Shown here piece after piece: positions 1 to 6,513 of a DNA stretch of 11,510 nt. Source of the DNA: Betaproteobacteria bacterium (GTDB lineage: Bacteria > Pseudomonadota > Gammaproteobacteria > Burkholderiales > Burkholderiaceae_C); NCBI GenBank assembly GCA_009925955.1, contig RFPX01000024.1, positions 1 through 11,510 of the forward strand, read 5' to 3'. A program made the position numbers and the translations under genes. Below the pieces are notes generated by a model, which saw only the letters and a list, made by a program, of their open reading frames with translations, made no database searches and was not told the origin of the DNA. Position 1 is the first letter of the stretch; each line of letters opens with the position of its first letter.

Positions 1-9
1 AGGGTTCAT
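1..9 (-). CDS. Possible start of a gene leaving the left edge
   Basis: On the minus strand an ATG (9-7) overlaps the TGA stop (8-6) of the cytochrome b561 gene in an ATGA arrangement typical of translational coupling. Only Met-Asn-Pro can be read before the window ends. Cytochrome b561 genes are often followed by a YceI-family periplasmic protein, so that is a reasonable guess, but nothing in these few bases identifies the product. Confidence 0.25.
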
Positions 10-533
10 GGTGTACGGCTCCAGGCCATGCGATGCAACACGCCATCGCGGTTCACAAAATGGTGTTTGAGCGCGCCCAGCACATGCAAGGCCACCAGGG
101 CTGCCAACATCCAGGCCAGTCGGCCGTGCCAGGGCTTGAGGAACTCGGCCAGTGCGGCGTCTTTGGCCACGAAGTCCGGCAGTGGCAGCACACCGAACAA
201 CACGATAGGAAAGCCTGCGGCCGAACTGTAGGCCCAACCCACCAAGGGCACCGAGAAGAAGAGCAGGTACAGCAGCACGTGCACCACATGGGCGGCTCGC
301 TGCTGCCACAGGGGCATGGGCACGTCTGGGGGTGGCTTGTGCGCCAGCCGCCACAACAGGCGCAGCGCCGAGGCGGCCAGGATCAGCACGCCCGCCCACT
401 TGTGCCAGTTGTACAGCTTGAGCCGCTGCGGTGAAAACGGCAGGCTGGTCATGTACAGGCCCACGCAAAAGCTGGCCACGATGGCGGCGGCCAAAAGCCA
501 GTGCAGGGCAACGGCGGTGCGGGTGTAGCGCAT
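6..533 (-). CDS. Cytochrome b561 family membrane protein
   Basis: This is a small di-heme b-type cytochrome of the inner membrane, the family (YodB/YceJ-like, CybB-like) that passes electrons between the quinone pool and other acceptors. The 175 residues match the usual family length. Four hydrophobic helices are visible, at roughly residues 8-28, 45-63, 82-101 and 138-156. The conserved histidines sit where expected: H11 in an ALHW motif, H44 in YNWHKWAG, H82 and H85 in the third helix, and H150 with H157/H158 in the last helix and its following turn (ALKHHF). The gene lies 58 bp downstream of the large oxidoreductase on the same strand, and its stop overlaps a further ATG at the left edge. 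It could therefore be co-transcribed with its upstream neighbour, though no functional link is proven. There is no strong Shine-Dalgarno before the ATG at 533. The physiological redox partner is unknown. Confidence 0.9.
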   Translation of the reverse strand: MRYTRTAVALHWLLAAAIVASFCVGLYMTSLPFSPQRLKLYNWHKWAGVLILAASALRLLWRLAHKPPPDVPMPLWQQRAAHVVHVLLYLLFFSVPLVGWAYSSAAGFPIVLFGVLPLPDFVAKDAALAEFLKPWHGRLAWMLAALVALHVLGALKHHFVNRDGVLHRMAWSRTP

Positions 534-591
534 GCCCGCAAGTGTGCACGGCTCCGCCCGGCCCAGGCTTCTCCCGGCTTGTGGCGCGCGT

Positions 592-3500
592 TCAGCCGGC
601 TTGAACGCCTCCAGCGTGCCACCGCTCCACGAGCGCCTTCCACCGGGGCCGCACGCGGTCGAGGTGGGCCGCCTTCACATGCCCGAAACCGCGAATGTCC
701 TGGGGGAGTTGCGCAATCTCAAGGGCCAGGGACATGCGCTCGGCGCTCAAGCCCGGCAGCAGCGCTTCGATGGTGCTGCGGTATTCCTGGATGAGGGCGC
801 GCTCGGTGCGGCGCTCCTGGGTGTGCCCGAAGACATCGAGGGCGGTCCCGCGCAGCCCCTTAAGCCGCGCCAACACCGCGAAGGCGCCGCGCACCCAAGG
901 ACCGAAGGCCCGCTTGACGCCTTGGCCGCGCTCATTGGTGCGGGACAGGCCAGGGGGCGCCAGGTGGTGCACCAGCCGGTAGTCCCCTTCGAACATCTGG
1001 GCGATCTTGGCGGTGAAGCGCGCGTCGGTGTGCAGCCGGGCCACCTCGTACTCGTCCTTGTAGGCCATCAGCTTGAAGAGGTTTCGGGCCACGGCCAGGG
1101 TCAGGCGCGTGCTGCCCAGGGGCGCTTCAGCGGCCTGTACCCGATCCACGAACCCTTGGTAGGCCTGGGCGTAGGTGCTGTCCTGATACTCGCGCAGGAA
1201 GGCCACCCGCTGGCGAACCACCTCGTCCAGCGAGGGCTGGCGCAACACCTGAATCACCTGCCGCGCCTGGTAGAGCGCGCGCACCTCGTCGAGGTTGTGC
1301 GCGCAGCGCCGCCCCCATTCGAAGGCGGCCTTGTTCTTGTCCACCTGAACGCCGTTGAGCTCCATCGCCCGCAGCAAGGCCTGGCGCGACAGCGGCACGC
1401 GGCCCTTTTGCCAGGCATAGCCCAGCATCAGCGGGTTGGTGTAGAGGCTGTCGCCCAGCAGTTGGGTGGCCACTTCTTCGGCGTCCAACAGGCCAATGGC
1501 CGAGTGCCCCACTGCCCGAGCCAGGGCCGCCTCGCAGCCGTCTTCGGGGAACTGCCAGTTGGGGTCCTTCAGAAACGACGCGGTGGGTGTGCCGTGGGTG
1601 TTCAAGGCCACGTAGGTGCGGCCCTCATACATCACCGCCAAGGTCGCCCTGTGCGCCGCCACGATGCTGTCGCAGCCGATCACGAGGTCGGCCTTGGCCG
1701 TGTCGACCTTGCTGGTGTGCAGGTCCTGCGCGCGTTGCGCGATCTGAACATGGCTCCACGTGGCGCCGCCCTTTTGGGCCAGGCCTGCCGAGTCTTGCGT
1801 CACCACGCCCAAGCCCTCAAGGTGGGCGGCCATGCCCAGGAGTTGCCCGATGGTGATCACACCGGTGCCGCCCACGCCACCGACCACGATGCCCCATGCA
1901 CGCTCGGCCACCGGCACCGTGGGCTCGGGCAGCGGCGCCAAGCTGAAGGGGTCGATCCGGCGGTCTTCCTTCTTGGGCTTGCGCAACTGCCCGCCCTCGA
2001 CGGTGACGAAGCTCGGGCAGAAGCCTTTGACGCAGCTGCTGTCCTTGTTGCAACTGTTCTGGTTGATGCGGCGCTTGCGGCCGAACTCGGTTTCCACCGG
2101 CTCCACCGACAGGCAGTTGCTTTGCACGCTGCAGTCGCCGCAACCCTCGCACACCAGCTCGTTGATGACCACGCGCTTGGCCGGGTCGACCATCGTGCCG
2201 CGCTTTCGGCGGCGGCGCTTCTCGGTGGCGCAGGTCTGGTCATAGATGATCACCGTGCAGCCCTGAATCTCTCGAAACTGCCGCTGGATCCGGTCGAGTT
2301 CGTCGCGGTGGTGCACCGTGACCCCGGGCTCCAGGCTGATGCCGGTGTACTTTTGCGGCTCGTCGGTCACGATGACCAGGCGCCGCACGCCCTCGCTGAC
2401 CAGGCTCTTTTGGATCTGCAGCACGCTGTGCCCGGAGGCTGACAGACCATGTTCGCCATCCCGACGTTCGCCCACCGGCTGACCGCCGGTCATGGCCACC
2501 GCATCGTTGTACAGCAGCTTGTAGGTGATGTTCACACCGGCGGCAATGCTTTGGCGTATGGCCAACAGGCCGCTGTGGAAGTAGGTGCCGTCCCCCAGGT
2601 TGGCGAACACATGACCGTCGGTGCTGAAGGGTGCTTGCCCCACCCACGCCACGCCCTCGCCGCCCATTTGGCTGAAGGTCGAGGTGCTGCGGTCCATCCA
2701 GATGGACATGAAGTGGCAGCCGATGCCCGCCAGTGCGCGCGACCCTTCGGGCACGCGGGTGCTGGTGTTGTGGGGGCAGCCGCTGCAAAACCAAGGCTGG
2801 CGTTCGCCGGTGCTCTTGAGCTCGATGGCCGACATCTCGCGTTCCTTGGCCTCGATCACCCGCAGGCGTTGGTTCATGCGTTCGGCAATCTCGCTGCCTT
2901 CCGGGGCCAGCCCGCGCTTCTTCAGCCGCTTGGCCACGGCTTTGGCGATGATGGCCGGCGTCAGGTCTGCATGGGCCCGAAGCAACCAGTTGTTGCTGGG
3001 ACTGGGCTGGCTCCATTCGCCGCCACTGTGGTCGCCCTCGGGTTCGTCAAACTTGCCCAGCACGTCGGGGCGCACATCGGCCCGCCAGTTGTACAGCTCT
3101 TCCTTGAGTTGGTACTCGATGATCTGGCGCTTTTCCTCGACCACCAGAATCTCCTGCAGCCCCTGGGCGAAGTCACGCGTGATGCTGGCCTCCAAAGGCC
3201 ACACCACATTGACCTTGTGCACGCGGATGCCCAGGCGCCGGCAGGTGTCGTCATCGAGCCCGAGGTCCAGCAAGGCTTGTCGCAGGTCGTTGTAGGCCTT
3301 GCCGCTGGCAATCAGGCCGAAGGTGTCCTGCGCCGTCGAGACCACGTTGTGGTTGAGCCGGTTGGCGCGCACGTAGGCCAGGGCTGCATACCACTTGTGG
3401 CTGAACAGCCGCTGCTCTTGCTCGAGGGCCGCGTCCGGCCAGCGAATGTGCACACCGCCCGGGGGCATCGGGAAGTCCTCGGGCAGCACGATCTGGACCC

Positions 3501-4185
3501 GATGCGGGCTGACGTCGATGCTGGAGGCCGACTCCACCACCTCTTGAATCGTCTTCATGCCCGTCCACACGCCGGCAAAGCGGCTCATGGCGAAGGCGTG
3601 CAGGCCCATGTCCAGAATGTCCTGAACCGTGGACGGGAAGAACACCGGCAGGCCGCAGGCCTTGAAGATGTGGTCGCTTTGGTGGGCTGCGGTGCTGCTC
3701 TTGGCCACATGGTCGTCGCCGGCCACCGCGATCACGCCCCCGTGGCGGGCGGTGCCGGCCATGTTGGCGTGCTTGAACACATCGGAGCAGCGGTCCACCC
3801 CCGGCCCCTTGCCGTACCAGATGCCAAACACGCCGTCGTGCTTCTTGGCCTTGGGGTAGAGGTCGAGCTGCTGGGTGCCCCACAGGGCGGTGGCTGCCAA
3901 CTCCTCATTCACCCCGGGCTGGAAGACCACGCTTTGGGCGGCCAAGTGCTTTTGCGCCTGCCACAGGGCCTGGTCGTAGCCCCCCAAAGGGCTTCCGCGG
4001 TAGCCGCTGACAAAGCCTGCGGTGTTCAAGCCCGCCAGCGCGTCCCGGTGGCGCTGCAGCATGGGCAGCCTCACCAAGGCCTGCACCCCGCTCATGAACG
4101 CCCGCCCTTCGGGCAGCGTGTACTTGTCGTCCAGGGTCACCGTCTGCAGGGCACGCAGCACATCGGCGGGCAGGGGGGCGTTCAT
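592..4185 (-). CDS. Indolepyruvate ferredoxin oxidoreductase family protein (fused)
   Basis: This is a fused single-chain member of the 2-oxoacid:ferredoxin oxidoreductase superfamily. The family oxidatively decarboxylates aryl- or branched-chain 2-oxoacids, such as indolepyruvate or phenylpyruvate, to acyl-CoA. The order of parts in its 1197 residues is as follows. The N-terminal pyrimidine domain has the GYRGSPLGGYD motif (61-71). The TPP-binding domain has FCSGCPHN (466-473) and GDGT (531-534), followed by YNDAVAMTGGQP (559-570). A ferredoxin-like cysteine cluster includes C679, C682, C685, C691, C712, C718 and C723. The IorB/gamma-type domain begins near 765, with GVGGTGVITIGQ (770-781) and a QKGGATWSH segment (804-812). 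An alpha-helical C-terminal domain of about 240 residues is typical of the fused proteobacterial form. An AGGAG-type ribosome site lies eight bases before the ATG at 4185. The true substrate cannot be read from sequence. The divergent Lrp/AsnC gene suggests amino-acid-responsive control. Long open frames on the opposite strand are G+C shadows. Confidence 0.93.
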   Translation of the reverse strand: MNAPLPADVLRALQTVTLDDKYTLPEGRAFMSGVQALVRLPMLQRHRDALAGLNTAGFVSGYRGSPLGGYDQALWQAQKHLAAQSVVFQPGVNEELAATALWGTQQLDLYPKAKKHDGVFGIWYGKGPGVDRCSDVFKHANMAGTARHGGVIAVAGDDHVAKSSTAAHQSDHIFKACGLPVFFPSTVQDILDMGLHAFAMSRFAGVWTGMKTIQEVVESASSIDVSPHRVQIVLPEDFPMPPGGVHIRWPDAALEQEQRLFSHKWYAALAYVRANRLNHNVVSTAQDTFGLIASGKAYNDLRQALLDLGLDDDTCRRLGIRVHKVNVVWPLEASITRDFAQGLQEILVVEEKRQIIEYQLKEELYNWRADVRPDVLGKFDEPEGDHSGGEWSQPSPSNNWLLRAHADLTPAIIAKAVAKRLKKRGLAPEGSEIAERMNQRLRVIEAKEREMSAIELKSTGERQPWFCSGCPHNTSTRVPEGSRALAGIGCHFMSIWMDRSTSTFSQMGGEGVAWVGQAPFSTDGHVFANLGDGTYFHSGLLAIRQSIAAGVNITYKLLYNDAVAMTGGQPVGERRDGEHGLSASGHSVLQIQKSLVSEGVRRLVIVTDEPQKYTGISLEPGVTVHHRDELDRIQRQFREIQGCTVIIYDQTCATEKRRRRKRGTMVDPAKRVVINELVCEGCGDCSVQSNCLSVEPVETEFGRKRRINQNSCNKDSSCVKGFCPSFVTVEGGQLRKPKKEDRRIDPFSLAPLPEPTVPVAERAWGIVVGGVGGTGVITIGQLLGMAAHLEGLGVVTQDSAGLAQKGGATWSHVQIAQRAQDLHTSKVDTAKADLVIGCDSIVAAHRATLAVMYEGRTYVALNTHGTPTASFLKDPNWQFPEDGCEAALARAVGHSAIGLLDAEEVATQLLGDSLYTNPLMLGYAWQKGRVPLSRQALLRAMELNGVQVDKNKAAFEWGRRCAHNLDEVRALYQARQVIQVLRQPSLDEVVRQRVAFLREYQDSTYAQAYQGFVDRVQAAEAPLGSTRLTLAVARNLFKLMAYKDEYEVARLHTDARFTAKIAQMFEGDYRLVHHLAPPGLSRTNERGQGVKRAFGPWVRGAFAVLARLKGLRGTALDVFGHTQERRTERALIQEYRSTIEALLPGLSAERMSLALEIAQLPQDIRGFGHVKAAHLDRVRPRWKALVERWHAGGVQAG

Positions 4186-4193
4186 GGGCAGTA

Positions 4194-4199
4194 CTCCTG
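4194..4199 (-). promoter_or_regulatory. Ribosome binding site of the oxidoreductase gene
   Basis: Read on the minus strand, CAGGAG ends eight bases before the ATG at 4185. This supports that start for the oxidoreductase. Confidence 0.7.
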
Positions 4200-4238
4200 A
4201 AACTCTCGCGAGTCTAGGACGGGCCCTTTGAGAAGTGT

Positions 4239-4268
4239 TTGCGATTCCTGCCCTTTCGCGGGTATTCT
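4239..4268 (+). promoter_or_regulatory. Possible sigma-70 promoter of the Lrp/AsnC gene
   Basis: TTGCGA (4239-4244) and TATTCT (4263-4268) are separated by 18 bp. Each matches the consensus at four of six positions, and together they would place the start of transcription about 30 bases before the ATG at 4305. The match is modest, so this is only a candidate. Confidence 0.3.
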
Positions 4269-4276
4269 CGGAAAGG
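4252..4276. repeat. Inverted repeat in the divergent oxidoreductase/Lrp gap
   Basis: CCTTTC (4252-4257) and GAAAGG (4271-4276) form perfect 6-bp arms separated by 13 bases. The dyad lies in the 119-bp gap between the oxidoreductase and the Lrp/AsnC gene and overlaps a possible -10 element. It is a candidate operator for the adjacent regulator, as Lrp-type proteins often bind dyads at their own divergent promoters. It could also be chance, because 6-bp arms are short. Confidence 0.35.
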
Positions 4277-4289
4277 AAATTGCCAATTT
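4277..4289. promoter_or_regulatory. A+T-rich dyad, candidate Lrp/AsnC operator
   Basis: AAATT (4277-4281) and AATTT (4285-4289) flank GCC, making a 13-bp A+T-rich dyad in otherwise G+C-rich DNA. It sits 15 bases before the Lrp/AsnC start codon. Lrp-family sites are commonly short A+T-rich dyads, so autoregulation is plausible, but this is inference from position and composition. Confidence 0.35.
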
Positions 4290-4304
4290 AAGGGTTTTCC
4301 TGCA

Positions 4305-4778
4305 ATGCTAGACAAGTTTGACCTGGCCATCCTGGATGAACTTCAGCGCGACGGCCGGCTCACGAATGCCGAGTTGGCGGCGCGGGTGGGGCTGTCGGCC
4401 GCGCCGTGCTGGCGCCGGGTGCGGGCCTTGGAAGAAGCGGGCTACATCTTGGGCTATCGGGCCGAGATCGACCGCCACCGCATCGGATTGGGCGTGCTGG
4501 CCTTCGTGCGCCTGGCCGCCGAGCGCAATGCGGCCGACATCACGCGGCCCCTGGAGGATGCCATCTGTGCCCTGCCCGAGGTGGTGTCCTGTCACTACAT
4601 CAGCGGCACCGGCACCTTCGAACTGCAAGTGGTCAGCCCTGATTTGGAGGCTTTTTCCCGTTTGGCCCGTGAGGTGCTGCTCAACCTGCCCCACGTGAAG
4701 GACCTGCAGACCAGCTTTTCGCTGGGTGAGGTGAAGTCCGGCGGTGCGCTCCCCCTGGGGCACCTGTCGCGGCGCTGA
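4305..4778 (+). CDS. Lrp/AsnC family transcriptional regulator
   Basis: This is a cytoplasmic DNA-binding regulator of the feast/famine family, whose members usually sense amino acids. At 157 residues it has normal family length. Residues 1-60 form the AsnC-type helix-turn-helix, with the start MLDKFDLAILDELQRDGR, the recognition segment LSAAPCWRRVRALEEAGYI (30-48) and the following linker. Residues 64-142 form the ligand-sensing RAM domain, including the conserved GTGTFELQV turn (101-109). The ATG at 4305 is chosen because the family begins with this short Leu-Asp-Lys segment. A start at 4239 would add 22 residues that look unlike the family. An AAGGG run lies about ten bases upstream. The gene is divergent from the 2-oxoacid oxidoreductase, so it most likely regulates that gene and itself in response to an amino acid such as phenylalanine, tryptophan or tyrosine. 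That target is inferred from context, not shown. Control of the downstream cyanate operon is less likely, given its sigma-54 promoter. Confidence 0.92.
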   Translation: MLDKFDLAILDELQRDGRLTNAELAARVGLSAAPCWRRVRALEEAGYILGYRAEIDRHRIGLGVLAFVRLAAERNAADITRPLEDAICALPEVVSCHYISGTGTFELQVVSPDLEAFSRLAREVLLNLPHVKDLQTSFSLGEVKSGGALPLGHLSRR

Positions 4779-4793
4779 ACCCCCCGCTTGGGC

Positions 4794-4809
4794 GCACGCC
4801 GATGCGTGC
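4794..4809 (+). terminator. Small hairpin after the Lrp/AsnC gene
   Basis: GCACGC (4794-4799) and GCGTGC (4804-4809) form a perfect six-base-pair stem with the loop CGAT, 15 bases after the regulator's stop. No T-run follows, so it is at best a weak or Rho-assisted terminator. Its right arm overlaps the NtrC-like site at 4807. Confidence 0.25.
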
Positions 4810-4823
4810 ACCAGTTTGGACAA
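4807..4823 (+). promoter_or_regulatory. Distal NtrC-like site (half-conserved)
   Basis: TGCACCAGTTTGGACAA matches the NtrC consensus (TGCACCA, three bases, TGGTGCA) perfectly in its left half and at only part of the right half. Its centre is about 161 bp before the inferred sigma-54 start point and 64 bp, close to six helical turns, from the stronger site at 4871. Paired, phased sites are usual for NtrC enhancers, so this may be the weaker partner. Confidence 0.45.
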
Positions 4824-4828
4824 TCCTC

Positions 4829-4845
4829 GTTTGTCGTGGACAAAC
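4829..4845. promoter_or_regulatory. Perfect palindrome, unassigned operator
   Basis: GTTTGTC (4829-4835) and GACAAAC (4839-4845) are perfect 7-bp arms around GTG. The motif lies between the two NtrC-type sites. TGGACAA occurs both at 4817-4823 and at 4837-4843, exactly 20 bp apart. The form (TTGTC, three bases, GACAA) resembles operators of some GntR-family regulators, but no such gene is in the window. A second regulator of the cyanate operon is the simplest explanation. Confidence 0.5.
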
Positions 4846-4870
4846 TTGGTTCACACGGTCCCGGAGCATC

Positions 4871-4887
4871 GGCACCAAGCTGGTGCG
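4871..4887 (+). promoter_or_regulatory. NtrC binding site (enhancer)
   Basis: GGCACCAAGCTGGTGCG contains the perfect dyad GCACCA-AGC-TGGTGC. This equals the core of the NtrC consensus, with only the outermost T and A changed. Its centre lies about 97 bp upstream of the inferred sigma-54 transcription start, the normal position for an NtrC enhancer. It implies activation of the cyanate operon by phosphorylated NtrC under nitrogen limitation. Confidence 0.8.
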
Positions 4888-4949
4888 AATAACCCGGATC
4901 CCGGGGCCAAAGCGGGGCTGAATCGGCCCATGGACGCTTGCTTGGGCGG

Positions 4950-4965
4950 TGGCCCAGCTCTTGCA
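4950..4965 (+). promoter_or_regulatory. Sigma-54 (RpoN) promoter of the cyanate operon
   Basis: TGGCCCAGCTCTTGCA matches the -24/-12 consensus (TGGCACG, four bases, TTGCA), with the essential GG (4951-4952) and GC (4963-4964) separated by exactly ten bases. Transcription would begin near 4976, giving a leader of about 33 bases before the binding-protein gene. The NtrC palindrome about 97 bp upstream supports the call. Confidence 0.85.
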
Positions 4966-4998
4966 CTGTTGAACTCCGTCTTCGAGTCCAACCCTGCC

Positions 4999-5003
4999 AG
5001 GAG
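4999..5003 (+). promoter_or_regulatory. Ribosome binding site deciding the binding-protein start
   Basis: AGGAG lies five bases before the ATG at 5009. It favours this start over the in-frame ATG at 5240, which would remove the unusual N-terminal extension and leave a conventional short Tat signal. Confidence 0.75.
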
Positions 5004-5008
5004 CCCTC

Positions 5009-6472
5009 ATGAGCCGCGAAACCGATGGCCGCTACTTCAGCCCCTTCGACCCTGATCAGCCCCTGTTGGCCCGTTGTGGGTGCGGCAAGGATCACACGGT
5101 GGCCCAGCACCAGGCTGAGGCGGCCGCAACCGGTTCGCTGCTCGCTGCAGCGCACCACACCCCATCGGCTTCGCAGCCCGCAAGCAGCAAGGCCAGCCAG
5201 GACCTCGAGCGCTTCTCGGCGGAGTTCATCGAGGCCTCGATGGTCAAGGCCATCTTCCCGCACGAGCCCACCCGCCGCAGCCTGATCAAGGCCATCGGAG
5301 CGGGGACGCTGCGCGCGGCGGTGGCTGCAGCCCTGCCGGCGGGTGCATTGGGTGCGATGCAGGCCCTGGCGCAGGAGGCGCGCCCGCTGGAAAAGAAGGA
5401 CCTCAAGGTGGGCTTCATCGCCATCACCTGCGCCTCGCCCCTGATCATGGCCGACCCCTTGGGGTTCTACCGCCAGCAGGGCCTGAACGTGCAACTCAAC
5501 AAGACGGCGGGTTGGGCCCTCATCCGGGACAAGGTGCTCAATAAGGAATATGACGCGTCGCATTTCTTGTCGCCCATGCCGCTGGCGATTTCGCTGGGGC
5601 TGGGCTCTACGCAGACGCCGATGAATGTGGCCACCGTGCAGAACGTCAACGGCCAGGCCATCACCCTGGCCAACAAGCACAAGGGCAACCGCGACCCGCG
5701 CAATTGGAAGGGCTTCAAGTTTGCGGTGCCCTTCGACTACAGCATGCACAACTTCCTGTTGCGCTACTACCTGGCCGAGCATGGCCTCAACCCCGACACC
5801 GACGTGCAGATTCGCGTCACACCGCCGCCCGAGATGGTGGCCAACCTGCGCGCGGGCAACATCGATGGTTTCCTGGGCCCCGACCCTTTCAACCAGCGGG
5901 CGGTGTTCGACGAGGTGGGCTTCATCCACATCCTGTCCAAGGAGATCTGGGACGGCCACCCCTGCTGCGCCTTTGGCGTGCCCACCGAATTCATCCAGCA
6001 AAACCCGTCCACCTTCGCTGCGCTGTACCGCTCGGTGTTGACGGCAGCGGCCATGGCGCGCGACCCCAAGAACCGCGAGCTCATTGCCAAGGTGATCGCA
6101 CCGGCCCAGTACCTCAACCAGCCCGAGGCGGTGCTCAACCAGGTGCTGACGGGCACCTTTGCCGACGGCCTGGGCAGTGTTCGCAAGGTCGCCGACCGCG
6201 CCGATTTCGACCCGGTGCCGTGGCACTCCATGGCCGTGTGGATGCTGACCCAAATGCAGCGCTGGGGCTACCTCAAGGGCGATGTGAACTACAAGCAGAT
6301 CGCCGAGCGGGTGTTCCTGATGACCGATGCGGCCCGCCATATGAAGGACTTGGGCCAACCGGTGACACCGGCCTCAGCGGGCTACCGCAAGTTCCGGGTG
6401 ATGGGCAAGGAGTTCGACCCCAACAAGGCTGCCGAGTATGCGCGCAGCTTTGCCATCGCCAAGGCAGCCTGA
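5009..6472 (+). CDS. cynA: NrtA/CmpA-type ABC substrate-binding protein (cyanate/nitrate)
   Basis: This is the periplasmic binding component of an ABC importer in the NrtA/CmpA family, which handles small anions such as nitrate, nitrite, cyanate or bicarbonate. Of its 487 residues, about 130-485 form the mature binding fold. That part begins LEKKDLKVGFIAITCASP and includes the family segments AGWALIRDKVLNKEYDASH (167-185), PFDYSMHNFLLRYYLAEHGL (241-260) and KEIWDGHPCCAFG (311-323). A twin-arginine motif TRRSLIK (88-94) is followed by a hydrophobic stretch and a probable ALA cleavage site near 121, so Tat export is expected. Unusually, about 87 residues precede the two arginines and include a CGCGKDH motif (23-29). 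The ribosome site and promoter spacing support this long start. An in-frame ATG at 5240 would give a normal short signal peptide. It is the first gene of the operon, and cyanase at the end makes cyanate the likeliest substrate. Nitrate is not excluded. The gene symbol is by analogy with the cyanobacterial cynABDS operon. Confidence 0.88.
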   Translation: MSRETDGRYFSPFDPDQPLLARCGCGKDHTVAQHQAEAAATGSLLAAAHHTPSASQPASSKASQDLERFSAEFIEASMVKAIFPHEPTRRSLIKAIGAGTLRAAVAAALPAGALGAMQALAQEARPLEKKDLKVGFIAITCASPLIMADPLGFYRQQGLNVQLNKTAGWALIRDKVLNKEYDASHFLSPMPLAISLGLGSTQTPMNVATVQNVNGQAITLANKHKGNRDPRNWKGFKFAVPFDYSMHNFLLRYYLAEHGLNPDTDVQIRVTPPPEMVANLRAGNIDGFLGPDPFNQRAVFDEVGFIHILSKEIWDGHPCCAFGVPTEFIQQNPSTFAALYRSVLTAAAMARDPKNRELIAKVIAPAQYLNQPEAVLNQVLTGTFADGLGSVRKVADRADFDPVPWHSMAVWMLTQMQRWGYLKGDVNYKQIAERVFLMTDAARHMKDLGQPVTPASAGYRKFRVMGKEFDPNKAAEYARSFAIAKAA

Positions 6473-6513
6473 ACGGGCTTGGCTGCCCACACCACCCCAG
6501 CTGAACCATCACC

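Noticed and set aside
574..599. CCGGCT/AGCCGG inverted repeat spanning the oxidoreductase stop
   Set aside because: It has a six-base stem with a 14-base loop, no T-run, and arms of common G+C-rich words. Not strong enough to call a terminator.
532..4200. Two very long plus-strand open frames (532-2442 and 2449-4200) opposite the oxidoreductase
   Set aside because: They are antisense to a gene with intact domain motifs throughout. Their composition (His, Gln, Val, Gly-rich) is typical of high-G+C shadow frames, and they show no recognisable domain.
4893..4905. CCCGG-ATC-CCGGG dyad between the NtrC site and the sigma-54 promoter
   Set aside because: It has short G+C-only arms in a G+C-rich region and no match to an IHF site or other known element, so it is likely chance.
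4595..6358. 587-residue minus-strand open frame opposite the regulator and the binding-protein gene
   Set aside because: It crosses the sigma-54 promoter region and two well-recognised genes, and it has no family features, so it is a shadow frame.
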